The notes: generated from the letters alone by a model not told the origin. DNA of 64,000 nt from Bog-756 sp963845485 (GCA_963845485.1 CAWJSI010000008.1:62001-126000); one strand, 5' to 3'; counted from the stretch's first letter, positions 19,480-29,667 are shown. A program made the numbers and translations.

Positions 19480-21430
19480 TCAGTTGGCCACGGTGATCGG
19501 GACCGAAGGGCTAGCCGAGGATGTCCCGTCGAGGTACTGCATCACGGCGCGCACGGAGTAGCCACCATTAGCAACACTGGTGGTGTCCCACCGTACGGCC
19601 CAGAGGTAGGCCACCGGCAGCCCACGGAGCACGAGGGGGGTCGTGAGTCTCGGCCCGGTGATGACGAACGAGACGGACTCCAAACCCTCCGCATCACCAC
19701 TGGAGGCGAGCAGGACGGCCTTCTTGGACAGGACCTGCCCGGGCTTGAGTCCGATCTTGGGAGTGGCGGATCGGTGAGGCACCAGTGGCGGGAGCCGGCC
19801 GGAACCGGGACGCTCCATCAGGATGACATCGTTCTCCGGTCCGACATCCCACTCTCTGACGGCCCGATACCCGTCGACGAATGCAGCCGCCTGCACCTTG
19901 GCCACATCGACGGTCTGGAAATTCTTGATCGAACCGCCGGTCAGAAGTGCATCCGCATGTTTGAGATCGGCTATGGCCGAGGCGGTGCCGTTGGACCCAT
20001 AGGGCGGAAGGATCATATGGGTTGGCTTGCCTCGCAAGGCCCAGGCAAGGCCATTGACGTTGACCAGGGGGTCATTGCGGGCCATCACGGTACGAGTCGT
20101 GCCTATTGCTTGAGCGACCTGATCGGTGAGCTGCTCGACGTTTGTCGTTCGTGTCGCCCCGGCCGCCATGATCTGCTGGCGATACGGGGGTCCGAGCCAT
20201 GCCTGGGCGTCGCCCCCCCACACCAGGGAGGCCAGGCCGAAGATCAGCACCGCGGACAAAAAGACGGCAACGGCACCCATCGCCCATCGGGGTGGAGCCG
20301 GATGGGCCAACAGCCCGACACCCATCATGACCATGGCCACAGCGAGCACCGGGGTGCCGAAGCCGGTCCCCGTGTTGGCCCGCACGGAAAGGGCGATGAA
20401 TGTGATCACGATCCACGCCACCGGAAACCACGCTCGACCCCAGTTCACTCGACGCCATCGCAAGGCCACCGCCACGATGGACACGACGAAGAGCACCCGG
20501 AAGGCATCCTGTTGGACTCGTCCCAGATCGCCGAGTGTCGTGTCCAGCCTGTTGGCGACGGCCGAATACGAGAAGGACAAGCCGGTACTCGTCTGCGAGG
20601 CCTTGCCACTGTGCCCGAAGTGGTAGCCGGTATTGGCCAAGTAGTGCAGACGCGGTGCCGGCCGATACCGACCACCAAGGACCGGCCAGAACCGCCACCA
20701 CCGCAGCTGCACCGATTATCGGGCCCAGTGCTCGGTGGTGATTCCGCACCAGGTCGACCGCGATATCGATGACAACGAGACCGACCAAGGGGGCCACGTA
20801 CACCGGCGCCAGTGAGCGGGAGAGCATGATCGCGGCCACGGCCACGCCGAAGCCGATGGCCCACGGCCATCGTCGGAGACGGTCGCTTCGTAGGTAACAG
20901 ATGAGCGCCCAGAGCACCTCGGCCGCGATCGGTACCGTGAAATTCGCCATCACCGTATAGCCGAGAATGGCCTGGTTGAGCCCGGTGGCCATGGCCACGG
21001 CGGCCGAAGCCACCGGCGTCAGCCACGTCCGCGCCAGCCCATAGGCGCCCGCCACCAGGAGAAGGAAGAAGGGAAGCTGGACGGCGACCATGCTGTTGAC
21101 GCTGTTTCCCCCCGTCAGAAGGGCGGCCAGCAGCGGAACCAATGGTGCCGTGGGGCTGGTGTGAAAGTAGTTGCTGACGACATCGGCAAACGAGGGGTGC
21201 ACGAGCTGGTAGGCGACGTTCGCATAGAGGAAGTCGTCGATGTTCGGCTGATGAGCCACGACCCGCATGACAAACAGCACAACCCACACCGAAGTGCACA
21301 CCACGAGGGCGACGATGAGAGGCAGGAAGTGACGCAGCCGGCCTGGTTGGTGATCCCCGGCGTCGATAGCCTCGACCGGCTGGGACTGGTCGCCGAGCCC
21401 CGGGTCTTCGACGTCGGTCAGCGTTGTCAT
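19480..21430 (-). CDS. GT39/ArnT-like polytopic membrane glycosyltransferase, frame break near 20690
   Basis: This is a large multi-helix protein using a lipid-phosphate sugar donor, by resemblance to the mannosyltransferase/ArnT (GT-C) group. The first periplasmic loop holds 'HQPNIDDFLYANV', with the paired acidic residues typical of GT-C enzymes. About ten helices follow, then a C-terminal soluble domain of about 200 residues. The N-terminal frame runs from 21430 to 'LAGPWW' and the C-terminal frame resumes as 'RYRPAPRLHYLANTGYHFG' near 20690; dropping one base joins them into about 650 residues. It follows the Wzm/Wzt genes by 49 bases on the same strand. It could decorate the exported glycan on the outer face. 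Confidence 0.75.
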
Positions 21431-21479
21431 GGGAGCCCGGTCGACCGCAAGCTACGCGGCACCACGGGCCCCATGTACG

Positions 21480-22673
21480 TCACGCCACATCCCAGGTGGT
21501 GCCGACGTAGAGCGGAGCCGCCACCATGACTCCTTCCGGGGGTTCAAGCATGTCCGGTCCGAACACGTCAAAGGATGCAGCCGGTTTCCAGGGGAGATAG
21601 GGCCGCCCCGCCCACTTGCCGAATCCCGCCATTGCCGTCCAGATCGAGTAGTGACCCTTGGGCAAGGGGAGGTTGTGAAGGCGGCATCGGACCTCAAAAT
21701 CACCCTCAGCAAATATCCCGTGGTGTTTGGTGATGAACATGGGGAAAGCAGTACCCAGGGACACGCCCACAAAGAAGTCGGCCTCAATCTCCTCGGGTGC
21801 GTTGAGGGTCATCTTCACCTCGGCATCCTCCAGCGAACGCACTAGCCCGTTGTCCGGTCCGGTGATCTCCGCTTTCAAGAGGCGGACGTCACCCTCATTG
21901 GAGGTCACCAAGGAGGCATCATCTTGGACCGCGGAGCGATAGAGCGTGGCCACCTCTTTGGTGGGGCCGGCGGCCTGCACGACGGCGTCGGCGAGCCAAA
22001 TGGCCTGTTTACATGTGGCCTCGACCGAGGTGAGGTCGTGAGAGACGTACACCAGGGTCGTCCCCTGTCGGACCACTTCTTCGATGCGCTGCAGGCACTT
22101 CTGTTGGAAGTTGGCGTCTCCCACCGACAGGACCTCGTCAACCAGAAGGATGTCCGGCTCGAGGAAGGCGGCGATGGAGAAGCCCAGCCGCATCTGCATG
22201 CCCAGCGAGAAGAACTTCACCTGGCGCTCGATGGCGTCGGTCAGGCCAGCGAACTCAACGATCTGATCGAAGCGCTGACGGGTGATCTGGCGGCGCATGC
22301 CCAACACGGCACCGTACAAAAAGACGTTCTCCCGGCCGGTCAGGTCTGGGTGGATGCCACTGGTGACGCTGAGCAGAGCACCGATGCGACCACGCACATC
22401 GCAAGTTCCCGCCGACTGGTACGTCACCTTGCTGATGATCTTCAACAGGGTGGTCTTGCCCGAACCGTTGACGCCGATGAGGCCGAGCGTTCCACCCGGC
22501 TCCACATCAAGGCTCACGTCCTTCAGGACCCAACGGTAGTCAGCCTTGCCGGACTTGCCCATCGAGTTCCGCAAACGGACGAACTGGTCGTAGAAGAGCG
22601 GCGCCGTGCGGTCGGCGCGAAACTTCTTCCACACGTGCTCGACGTGAATCGATCCGTCAGGCAATGTCGGCAA
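21480..22673 (-). CDS. wzt: ABC exporter ATPase of a polysaccharide (Wzt)
   Basis: This is the nucleotide-binding subunit of an ABC-2 polysaccharide/teichoic acid exporter, 397 residues. Walker A is 'GVNGSGKTT' at residues 67-75, the signature is 'FSLGMQMRLGFS', Walker B is 'DILLVDEVLSVGD' and the switch is 'YVSHD'. Beyond residue 250 there is a beta-rich extension ('LPLPKGHYSIWTAMAGFG'), like the Wzt C-terminal domain that recognises the glycan chain in O9a-type systems. Its start overlaps the end of the permease gene by 17 bases. With the permease it would export a completed, lipid-linked chain, a route separate from the flippase at 1-1207. Confidence 0.95.
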   Translation of the reverse strand: MPTLPDGSIHVEHVWKKFRADRTAPLFYDQFVRLRNSMGKSGKADYRWVLKDVSLDVEPGGTLGLIGVNGSGKTTLLKIISKVTYQSAGTCDVRGRIGALLSVTSGIHPDLTGRENVFLYGAVLGMRRQITRQRFDQIVEFAGLTDAIERQVKFFSLGMQMRLGFSIAAFLEPDILLVDEVLSVGDANFQQKCLQRIEEVVRQGTTLVYVSHDLTSVEATCKQAIWLADAVVQAAGPTKEVATLYRSAVQDDASLVTSNEGDVRLLKAEITGPDNGLVRSLEDAEVKMTLNAPEEIEADFFVGVSLGTAFPMFITKHHGIFAEGDFEVRCRLHNLPLPKGHYSIWTAMAGFGKWAGRPYLPWKPAASFDVFGPDMLEPPEGVMVAAPLYVGTTWDVA

Positions 22674-23565
22674 AGTTCACCTCATAGCGCTTGAAGAGCC
22701 GGTACCCGAGGGCCAGCCAGAACAGCGAACCCAAGGTGGCTGCCAACAACGGCCCCCACGCCGGATTGAGGCCCAGCAGCATGGTGCGGCGAGCGTCGTC
22801 GATGACCGGGCCGATCGGGTTGATAAATCCGTAGACAAAACGCCAACCCGGCGGAATCTCGTCGAACTGCCAGATGACCGGGGTGGCGAAGAGCCCCAGG
22901 GAGATGACGATCGGTAGCACCTGGCCCAGATCGCGCATCTGAATGATCATGGCGGAAATGCCCACCGTGACCCCGATGGTGAAAATCAACTCGATGAGCA
23001 TGAGTAGTGGCACCCACACGGTCTGTGGTGCCGGTGCGAATCCGTAGAAGATGAACAGCAACACCAGAGGGATCCACGACAGCACCGTGTTGATCGCCGT
23101 GACGAGGATGGTCTCCAGCGGGAAGCACTCTCGAGGGAACTGGGTCTTGCTGAGCAGCGCGTTGTTGCTCAGCAACGAGACGCCACCGGTCCCCAAGGAC
23201 TGGGCAAAAAACGTCCAGCAGAGGATGCCGACATAGGCGAATATGGCGTAGGGGATGCCGGGAATCCCGTACACCTTGGTCCTCGAAAAGATGATGGTGA
23301 AGATGGCCAGCATGGCCAGTGGGGCGAGCAGGGCCCACAGAATGCCCAGGGTGGCCTGCTTGTACTGCGCCCGGAAGTCCCGCTCGGCCAGCGTGAACAC
23401 GATGTCTCGACTCGCCCACAGCTCGGTGAGGGAGCCCTTGAGCGTTGCCCGATGGTGATAGACGATGTCGTCGGGCGGCTCGGCAGGCATGGTGGAGATC
23501 TCCCCTGCCCGCATTGCCCCATTCTCAGGGACGGCGTCATCCCCCGAAAGGTTCGACACATCCAT
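22657..23565 (-). CDS. wzm: ABC exporter permease of a polysaccharide (Wzm)
   Basis: This ABC-2 family membrane subunit has about six transmembrane helices. The N-terminal amphipathic 'ERDFRAQYKQATLGILWAL' and the loop 'LSKTQFPRECFPLE' are characteristic of polysaccharide and teichoic acid export permeases. I prefer the ATG at 23565, which has GGGGGT nine bases upstream; the frame is open to 23625. It pairs with the overlapping ATPase gene. The GT4 gene at 23692 runs the opposite way, so bases 23566-23691 form a divergent control region for the exporter and the GT4 pair. Confidence 0.95.
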   Translation of the reverse strand: MDVSNLSGDDAVPENGAMRAGEISTMPAEPPDDIVYHHRATLKGSLTELWASRDIVFTLAERDFRAQYKQATLGILWALLAPLAMLAIFTIIFSRTKVYGIPGIPYAIFAYVGILCWTFFAQSLGTGGVSLLSNNALLSKTQFPRECFPLETILVTAINTVLSWIPLVLLFIFYGFAPAPQTVWVPLLMLIELIFTIGVTVGISAMIIQMRDLGQVLPIVISLGLFATPVIWQFDEIPPGWRFVYGFINPIGPVIDDARRTMLLGLNPAWGPLLAATLGSLFWLALGYRLFKRYEVNFADIA

Positions 23566-23691
23566 CGACAAGACCCCCGTAACCAGCCGACGCTGGCCCT
23601 TTTTCGAATACCCGATGAGGCGCAAATGTTATCGCATGTGCCTCCCAGCCACCAAGGGCGTAAAAGGTGTTGGACCGGGTAGTATCCTCAA

Positions 23692-24858
23692 GTGGCTGGT
23701 ACCAGGGGGCGCTCCACGCCGTCACCGACGGCCCCGCTTCGGGTGCTGTGGGTGATCAAGTGTCTGGGGTACGGGGGGGCTGAGCGTCTGCTGGTCGACA
23801 TGGTCGCCGCCGGGGATCGCTCGCGCTTCGAGTACGAGGTGGCGTACGTGTTGAGGGACAAGAATGCCCTGGTTCCGTTCATCGAGAGCGAGGGTACGCC
23901 GGTCCACTCACTCGGGGCCGTTCACGACGCAGACCTGCGGTGGATGCGCTCATTGCGGCGGCTTCTCCTCCGGGGATCCTATGACGTGGTGCACTTCCAC
24001 CTCCCTTACACCGCGGCACTCGGCCAGTTGGTGGTGGCAGCACTGCCCAAAGACAGCCGCCCCGGTGTCGTCTACACCGAGCACAGCCTTTGGGACCGCT
24101 CGCCGTGGATCAGCAAGGCACTCATCCGGCTCTCCATGGGTGACGACCAACGCCTGGTGACCGTCTCACAGGCCGCCCAGGACGCCCTGCCCGAGCAGCT
24201 CCAGCCGCGATCTCGCATGGTCGTCCATGGCGTCGATCTCTCGAACTCCGACGCGCTGATGGCTGAACGGGCCGACATCCGATCTACGGTCCGGGCCGAG
24301 CTGGGTGTGGCTGAGGACGAAGTCCTATTCATCACGGTGGCCAACCTCCGGACCGAGAAGGGGTACGACGTACTCCTCGATGCCGCCCGAATCATCGCCG
24401 ATCGTGGACTCCCGGTGCGCCTGGCGGCCGTTGGGCGAGGTCCCCTCGAGCGAGTTCTCCACGCCCGGCACGTCGATCTGGGCCTAGGTGATCGATTTCA
24501 GTTTCTGGGCCAGCGAGATGACGTGCTCCGTCTTCTCGCCGGTTCCGATGCTTTTGTCCTGGCCTCCCGGCACGAAGGGCTTCCTGTCGTCTTGATGGAG
24601 GCCACCAGTGTGGGCCTACCCATCGTCGCCACTGCGGTAGGGGGCGTACCCCAGGTGCTGACCAACGAGATCGACTCGCTCATCGTTCCACCCGGCGACC
24701 CCGAAGCACTGGCCGAGGGAATCAGCCGACTGGCCTTGGACCCCGAGCTGCGCGAACGGCTCGGGAGTCAGGCCAAAGACCGAAGTTCGATGTTCAGCAT
24801 CGCCGAGGCGAGCCGGACAGTGGGCGAGATCTACTTGGACGTAGGGCGGACACGATGA
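23692..24858 (+). CDS. GT4 family glycosyltransferase
   Basis: This is a retaining GT-B glycosyltransferase of family 4, 388 residues. The N-terminal Rossmann part has 'WVIKCLGYGGAERLLVDM' (acceptor-side glycine loop). The C-terminal part has 'FITVANLRTEKGYDVLLDA', 'AAVGRGPLE' and the E-x7-E donor motif in 'SRHEGLPVVLMEA'. It starts at a GTG and its end overlaps the next GT4 start by ATGA, so the two are translated together. It would add one sugar of the repeat unit from a nucleotide-sugar; donor and linkage cannot be told from sequence. Confidence 0.95.
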   Translation: MAGTRGRSTPSPTAPLRVLWVIKCLGYGGAERLLVDMVAAGDRSRFEYEVAYVLRDKNALVPFIESEGTPVHSLGAVHDADLRWMRSLRRLLLRGSYDVVHFHLPYTAALGQLVVAALPKDSRPGVVYTEHSLWDRSPWISKALIRLSMGDDQRLVTVSQAAQDALPEQLQPRSRMVVHGVDLSNSDALMAERADIRSTVRAELGVAEDEVLFITVANLRTEKGYDVLLDAARIIADRGLPVRLAAVGRGPLERVLHARHVDLGLGDRFQFLGQRDDVLRLLAGSDAFVLASRHEGLPVVLMEATSVGLPIVATAVGGVPQVLTNEIDSLIVPPGDPEALAEGISRLALDPELRERLGSQAKDRSSMFSIAEASRTVGEIYLDVGRTR

Positions 24859-26063
24859 GCACCCTTGCAGGCAGACGACTGGTCCACGTGACCACGGTGG
24901 ATATGAGCCTGGTCCTGTTGCTCGGGCCGCAGCTCCGGGCCTTCGCGGAGGCCGGGATGGAAGTGATCGGCGTTTCTGCTCCCGGTCCGTACGTCGAGCA
25001 GCTCGAGTCCTGGGGCATTCGTCATGAGCCGTTGAACCACTCCACCCGATCGGTGGCTGTAGGCCAAGATGCACTGGCCCTCGCCGAGCTGTGGAGCATC
25101 TTTCGCCGGCTTCAGCCCGATATTGTCCACACGCACAATCCCAAACCGGGCGTCTACGGACGGGTGGCGGCCCGCGCTGCCGGTGTGCCCGGCGTGGTCA
25201 ATACCGTGCACGGTCTGTACGCCTCGCCGGAGGACACGGTGGCTCGGCGGACAGCCGTGTACGCATTGGAGCGGATGGCCTCGACCTGTTCGGGGGCCGA
25301 GCTGGTGCAAAATCCCGATGATCTCGACATCCTGACCCGGTTACGTGTTCCCACCGACAAGTTGGTCCTGTTGGGAAACGGCGTGGACCTGTCCCGCTTC
25401 TGTCCCCGTTCCAACGACGCGGACCGGAGGCGGGTTCGAAAGGAACTGGGCATCGCACCCGATGCGGTCGTGGTCGGTACGGTGGGACGGCTGGTGTGGC
25501 AAAAGGGCTTCCGGGAGCTGTTCGAGGTAGCTCGGCGGCTTCGGGCAAGCCGACCTGACGTGGTGTTTGTGGTCGTTGGAGCGTCGGACCCGGAAAAAGC
25601 TGACGCCATTGACGCCGACAGCCTGGCCACATTCAGCGAAGCCACCAACGTTATTCTCACCGGCGGTCGGTCCGACGTCGAGTGTCTCTATCCGGCATTC
25701 GACCTCTTCGTTCTTCCTTCCTACCGTGAAGGCTTCCCAAGGTCAGCGATGGAGGCTGCCGCCACCGGGCTGCCCATCATCGCCACCGATATCCGCGGGT
25801 GCCGACAGGTGGTCACGCACGGACTCAACGGGCTCCTCGTTCCCCTGCACGACATCGACCGGTTGGAGTCGGCCGTCGAGGAGTTGGTTGACGACGGCGA
25901 ACTGAGGAGCCGCATGGGTCAGGCCGGTCGGCGAAAGGCCGAAGTCGACTTCGACGACCGCACGGTGGTGGACAAAACGCTGGCCGCCTACGAACGGGTT
26001 TTGTCCCCCGCCACCTCTTCGAGAAGGCGGAGAATCCGATCGTGGGCCGCTCCTCCATCGTAG
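24855..26063 (+). CDS. GT4 family glycosyltransferase
   Basis: This 402-residue GT-B enzyme resembles the group that includes PglA/CapM and WbtD-type transferases. Motifs are 'VHTHNPKPGVYGRVAARAAG', 'TVHGLYA', 'VGTVGRLVWQKGFRELFE' and the donor-site 'LPSYREGFPRSAMEAAATG' with the E-x7-E pair. Such enzymes often add the second sugar next to an acetylated diamino-sugar, which would fit the PglE/PglF-like genes here, but this is an inference. It overlaps the preceding gene by ATGA and is convergent with the next gene; the two reading frames overlap by 76 bases, which is unusually long. Confidence 0.93.
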   Translation: MSTLAGRRLVHVTTVDMSLVLLLGPQLRAFAEAGMEVIGVSAPGPYVEQLESWGIRHEPLNHSTRSVAVGQDALALAELWSIFRRLQPDIVHTHNPKPGVYGRVAARAAGVPGVVNTVHGLYASPEDTVARRTAVYALERMASTCSGAELVQNPDDLDILTRLRVPTDKLVLLGNGVDLSRFCPRSNDADRRRVRKELGIAPDAVVVGTVGRLVWQKGFRELFEVARRLRASRPDVVFVVVGASDPEKADAIDADSLATFSEATNVILTGGRSDVECLYPAFDLFVLPSYREGFPRSAMEAAATGLPIIATDIRGCRQVVTHGLNGLLVPLHDIDRLESAVEELVDDGELRSRMGQAGRRKAEVDFDDRTVVDKTLAAYERVLSPATSSRRRRIRSWAAPPS

Positions 26064-27217
26064 CGATCTGCATACAGACGCTCGGCGGCGTCGGCTAGGC
26101 GGACCCGCTCGTCACCATCCACCAACAGACGGGCCACGGCATCAGCGAACTCCTCAGGATCGTCGGCGATCAACAGGTGCACCCCTGCCTCGACCTCGAG
26201 ACCCTCGGCCCCGATGGAGGTTGAGACCACCGGTATCCGGTTTGCGAATGACTCCAGGATCTTGACCCGGGTGCCACTGCCGTAGCGAATGGGCACCACG
26301 GCCACCGTGGCCCGTTTCAACTCATCGACCATGGAGTCCACTCGACCAACCACAGTCACCAACCCCGGTTGTTCGAGACCTCGCACCGAGGTGGCCGGAT
26401 CGCCGACCAGGCGGATGGCCACCGACGGGACCAGGCTCTGGATCCGGGGTGCGATATCGCGGGCGAGCCACTGAGAGCCATCCACATTCGGGGGGTAGGT
26501 GAGGCTCCCCTGGAAGAGCACGACCGGGTCCGTCGAGTCCGAGGGCCTTCCGACCGGTTCATCGGGCCGGGGGAACGTGTTCGGCACCACCGCAACGTTG
26601 TCGAGTCCCGAGCGGGCAGCATCATCGGTGCTGGTCAGAACGGTCCGATCGACCTGTGCCGCCACCGACTGCTGGAACTGGCGCCAATCGTCGGCGTTCC
26701 GGCGCGTCTGCCATGCCGCCAGCTTCACCCTCCATCGGGCACCCCAGGGCAGGCTTTCCGACGAAGCGAGCATCAGCTCGGCCCGCAGTCGAGCCTTCAC
26801 GTCTTCGAGGTCCATGAGGTCGACGATGGTCGGACCCCAGTCCGGTCGTCCTGACCATGCGAACGCGGCCGCTGTCGAGAACCACACCACGTCGTAGGGT
26901 GGGCGAGCCCAGCGTGCCAACTCGATTCCCGGCGCCCGATCGGCCGCCACCTGAGCCACCTCAAGGGGGACCCCTCGGCGCACCGCCCACCGCAAACGCC
27001 ACTGCAACTGATGGGCGGTGTTCGGGTGGTCGACTTCGCAGACACGCCGTACCGGCACCGTCGCCGGTACGTCGGATCCGGTCGGCCGAGCGGTCCGGTA
27101 CACGAAGAGGTCGGCCTCAGTGGCCGAAGCTATCGATTCCACCACCCGGGCCAGCCGAACCAAACCGCCACCTGATGACGGCCAAGGCATGCTTTCGGCC
27201 ACTATCAGTGCCCTCAT
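25988..27217 (-). CDS. GT4-like glycosyltransferase, tandem paralogue 2
   Basis: This is a GT-B glycosyltransferase of about 409 residues. It begins 'MRALIVAESMPWPSSGG' and has 'IVDLMDLEDVKARLRAE', 'VVPNTFPRP', 'VLFQGSLTYPPNVDGSQWLA' and 'VVPIRYGSGTRVKILESFAN'. I start it at the ATG 27217, which overlaps the stop of the upstream gene by four bases (ATGA); the longer frame to 27685 is shadow sequence. It is closely related in motif order to the gene just upstream (VLFQGTMRYPPNADGAQWLA), so the pair probably arose by tandem duplication. The enzymes may add similar sugars to different acceptors. Confidence 0.92.
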   Translation of the reverse strand: MRALIVAESMPWPSSGGGLVRLARVVESIASATEADLFVYRTARPTGSDVPATVPVRRVCEVDHPNTAHQLQWRLRWAVRRGVPLEVAQVAADRAPGIELARWARPPYDVVWFSTAAAFAWSGRPDWGPTIVDLMDLEDVKARLRAELMLASSESLPWGARWRVKLAAWQTRRNADDWRQFQQSVAAQVDRTVLTSTDDAARSGLDNVAVVPNTFPRPDEPVGRPSDSTDPVVLFQGSLTYPPNVDGSQWLARDIAPRIQSLVPSVAIRLVGDPATSVRGLEQPGLVTVVGRVDSMVDELKRATVAVVPIRYGSGTRVKILESFANRIPVVSTSIGAEGLEVEAGVHLLIADDPEEFADAVARLLVDGDERVRLADAAERLYADRYDGGAAHDRILRLLEEVAGDKTRS

Positions 27218-28419
27218 CGCTCGGTCACCGAGCTGACGACGCCAGCGATCTGTTCGAATGCCCGGTCGTCGGTGAACTCGTCGAGATACAGCTGGTGGGC
27301 GGATTGGATCAGGCGGCGGCGAAGTGGAGGGTCGTTGAGCAGTCGGGATACCGCCTCGGCCATTGCCTGTGCCGAGTCGGCTACGAGGAGATGCTGGTCG
27401 TCCCTGGCCCCGAGTCCCTCCCCTCCGAGCGTGGTCGAGATGACGGGAATCCGGTGAGCGAACGCCTCGAGAATCTTGAGGCGGGTACCACTTCCGAATC
27501 GGACGGGCACCATGACGATATCGGCTCGACCCAGTTCCGATCCGATGTCCTCCACTTGTCCCACCACCGTCACGGCAGGTGGGTCGTCCAGGGTCTGCAT
27601 TGTCGGATTGGCCAGGCCCACCAATCGCACGTGGACGTCGGCGTGCTCGGCGTGCACCAGCGGGGCGATCTCGGCGGCGAGCCACTGGGCTCCGTCGGCG
27701 TTGGGCGGGTAGCGCATCGTGCCCTGGAACAGAACGGTGGGGGGAGAGCCCACGGTGTCCCGTCCTCGGGCCTCACGTGGTCGGGGGTAGGTATTGGCTA
27801 CAACAGCCACCGGATCGACTCCAGCCGAACGGATACGGTCGGCATCGAGAGCACTGCACACCACCGTGACATTCACGGATCTCGATGCTCGTCGGTACAG
27901 TCGGGTCCAGCGAAGAACCTCCACGCGCGACCATGTCCGGGCAGCCCAACGCCTCCATGATTGGTGAGCGTGTGGCGCACCGACGACCGGAATGGATAGG
28001 CGGGCCCGGATCTTCTCGTTCTCGAGATCCACGAGGTCGACGACCTGGCGTGCCTGCTTGGGAACGCCGGCGAGCACCCACGCCTTGATGTCGACAAACC
28101 AGATCAGGTCGTAGGTCCCCTGCATGAACGTCGCCAGCGAACGGTTGACGGCCCGACGGTCGCGTAGGGGAACCTCGGCGGGGAGGAACGGGTGGCGGAT
28201 CGAGGTGGCGAGGAGATTGGCCGGCCTCACCGATACTCGTGCACTCCGCGAGATGACCGACGTATCCGGGTCTTCGAAGTCAGTCCGATCCGCTGGGACG
28301 ATGGCGAACAGATCAACGGATCCGAGCCTGGCCAATGCCTGGACAGCGGTGAGCAGTCGAATCCGGGAGCCGCTGTTCACGGGCCAGGGGTACTCGAAGG
28401 CAACTACGAGGGTTCGCAT
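27214..28419 (-). CDS. GT4-like glycosyltransferase, tandem paralogue 1
   Basis: This is a GT-B glycosyltransferase of 401 residues with 'MRTLVVAFEYPWPVNSGSR' at the start, 'QVVDLVDLENEKIRAR', 'VVANTYPRP', 'VLFQGTMRYPPNADGAQWL' and the donor-site stretch 'MVPVRFGSGTRLKILEAFAH'. The E residue in KILEAF and the downstream 'TTLGGEGL' take the place of the usual E-x7-E. It is the first gene of a two-gene minus-strand unit whose promoter must lie in the 140-base gap to the divergent GT4 at 28560. The substrate is unknown. Confidence 0.92.
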   Translation of the reverse strand: MRTLVVAFEYPWPVNSGSRIRLLTAVQALARLGSVDLFAIVPADRTDFEDPDTSVISRSARVSVRPANLLATSIRHPFLPAEVPLRDRRAVNRSLATFMQGTYDLIWFVDIKAWVLAGVPKQARQVVDLVDLENEKIRARLSIPVVGAPHAHQSWRRWAARTWSRVEVLRWTRLYRRASRSVNVTVVCSALDADRIRSAGVDPVAVVANTYPRPREARGRDTVGSPPTVLFQGTMRYPPNADGAQWLAAEIAPLVHAEHADVHVRLVGLANPTMQTLDDPPAVTVVGQVEDIGSELGRADIVMVPVRFGSGTRLKILEAFAHRIPVISTTLGGEGLGARDDQHLLVADSAQAMAEAVSRLLNDPPLRRRLIQSAHQLYLDEFTDDRAFEQIAGVVSSVTER

Positions 28420-28559
28420 CTACACTCCGGGTCTCGACAAGGAACCAGGGTAGAATAGCCATCGGTCCTAACCCATCTCACCGAGCCGAACGAACGGGCA
28501 CTACCTCCGACAGCCTTGCGACGGAGGTCATTCCGAAGACAGAGGACAGGACGAAGAGC

Positions 28560-29667
28560 GTGTCGTGCCAACCAGAGACTGGAACTCCAGTCGTGCTGCA
28601 CGTCATTCCATCTCCCCTCGGGCGCGGCGCCCAACGGGCGGCTCGGTCGCTGGTCGATTGCCTGAACGGACTGGGTGGAGCCCGCCACATCCTTATGGCC
28701 CTGTTCGAGGGGCCCAACGATGTCACCGTCGACATCAACCTCGGATTTACCGGCCGCGGGAAGGTGGCAGCTGGTTTCGCACCGGCGCTGGCTTGGCGCC
28801 TGAGGCGCTCCCTGCAGCCAATGGACCCGGCCGTCGTCGTGGCCCATGGAGGCGACGCGCTCAAGTACCTGGTTCCCGCCCTTGCCGGAACAGGCCGGCA
28901 CCTGGCCTACTGCAACATCGGCACCTATGCCGGATCGGCCACACCCATCCGAATCTGGCCGTGGAAGTGGTTGACGCGCCGGCCCCAGCTCGTAGTGGCC
29001 GTTGGCAACGAGGTGAAGGATGAGTGCATCGACCGGTTCGGGGTGGATCCCGATCGGGTGGTGATGATCCCGAACGGGCGAGACCCTGACGAGTTCTATC
29101 CCAGGGATCCCGCTGGGTCGACGGACCGGGTACCGACCCTCATCTATATAGGAGCGCTTACCCAGCAGAAGCGGCCCGGCGTGTTCGTCGACCTCGTCGG
29201 ACGCCTGCACCAAGAAGGCCAGCCGGTCCGGGCTCAGCTGATCGGGAGTGGTCCGCTGGCCGACACGCTGGCGGCACGGGCTGACGCGCTTGGTATCGAG
29301 CGCCTCGGATTCCGTTCGGATGTGGCCGCGCTTCTTCGGGGGGCGGACATTCTGATATTTCCCAGCCTCCCCGGGGGCGAGGGTATGCCTGGCGTCCTCA
29401 TAGAAGCCGGCCTCAGCGGCATCGCCGTGGTATCGACGGCCGTCCCAGGAGCCTCGACGGTCATCGAGCCGGAGCACACCGGACTGATCGTTGATGGATC
29501 CGTTGACGCCATGACCGGAGCCGTCCGGCGGCTCCTCGACGACCCCGAGCTCCGTAACGCTATGGGCGCCGAGGGCCGCCGTCGTTGTATGTCGCTCTAC
29601 TCGCTCGATGGGATGGCCAGAGCAGTGGGCATCCGCGCTGGAAGCCCTGCTCCCAAATCAACGATGA
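28560..29667 (+). CDS. GT4 family glycosyltransferase, frame break near 29622
   Basis: This GT-B enzyme has 'VIPSPLGRGAQRAARSLV' near the start, 'YCNIGTYAG', 'IPNGRDPDEFYP', 'YIGALTQQKRPGVFVDLV' and the donor motif 'FPSLPGGEGMPGVLIEAGLSG'. The open frame runs to 29711, but its last 30 residues are implausible. Removing one G in 'agcagtgggc' near 29622 gives the expected 'ARAWASALEALLPNQR' ending with a TGA at 29665-29667. That end overlaps the convergent membrane-protein gene by ten bases. It starts at a GTG (28560) behind a weak AGGACGAAGAG. It transfers one sugar of the repeat unit. Confidence 0.9.

Noticed and set aside
27218..27685. N-terminal extension of the GT4 gene ending at 25988
   Set aside because: It is Arg/Gly/Pro-rich shadow sequence of the upstream gene; the ATG at 27217 gives a normal GT4 start and an ATGA overlap.
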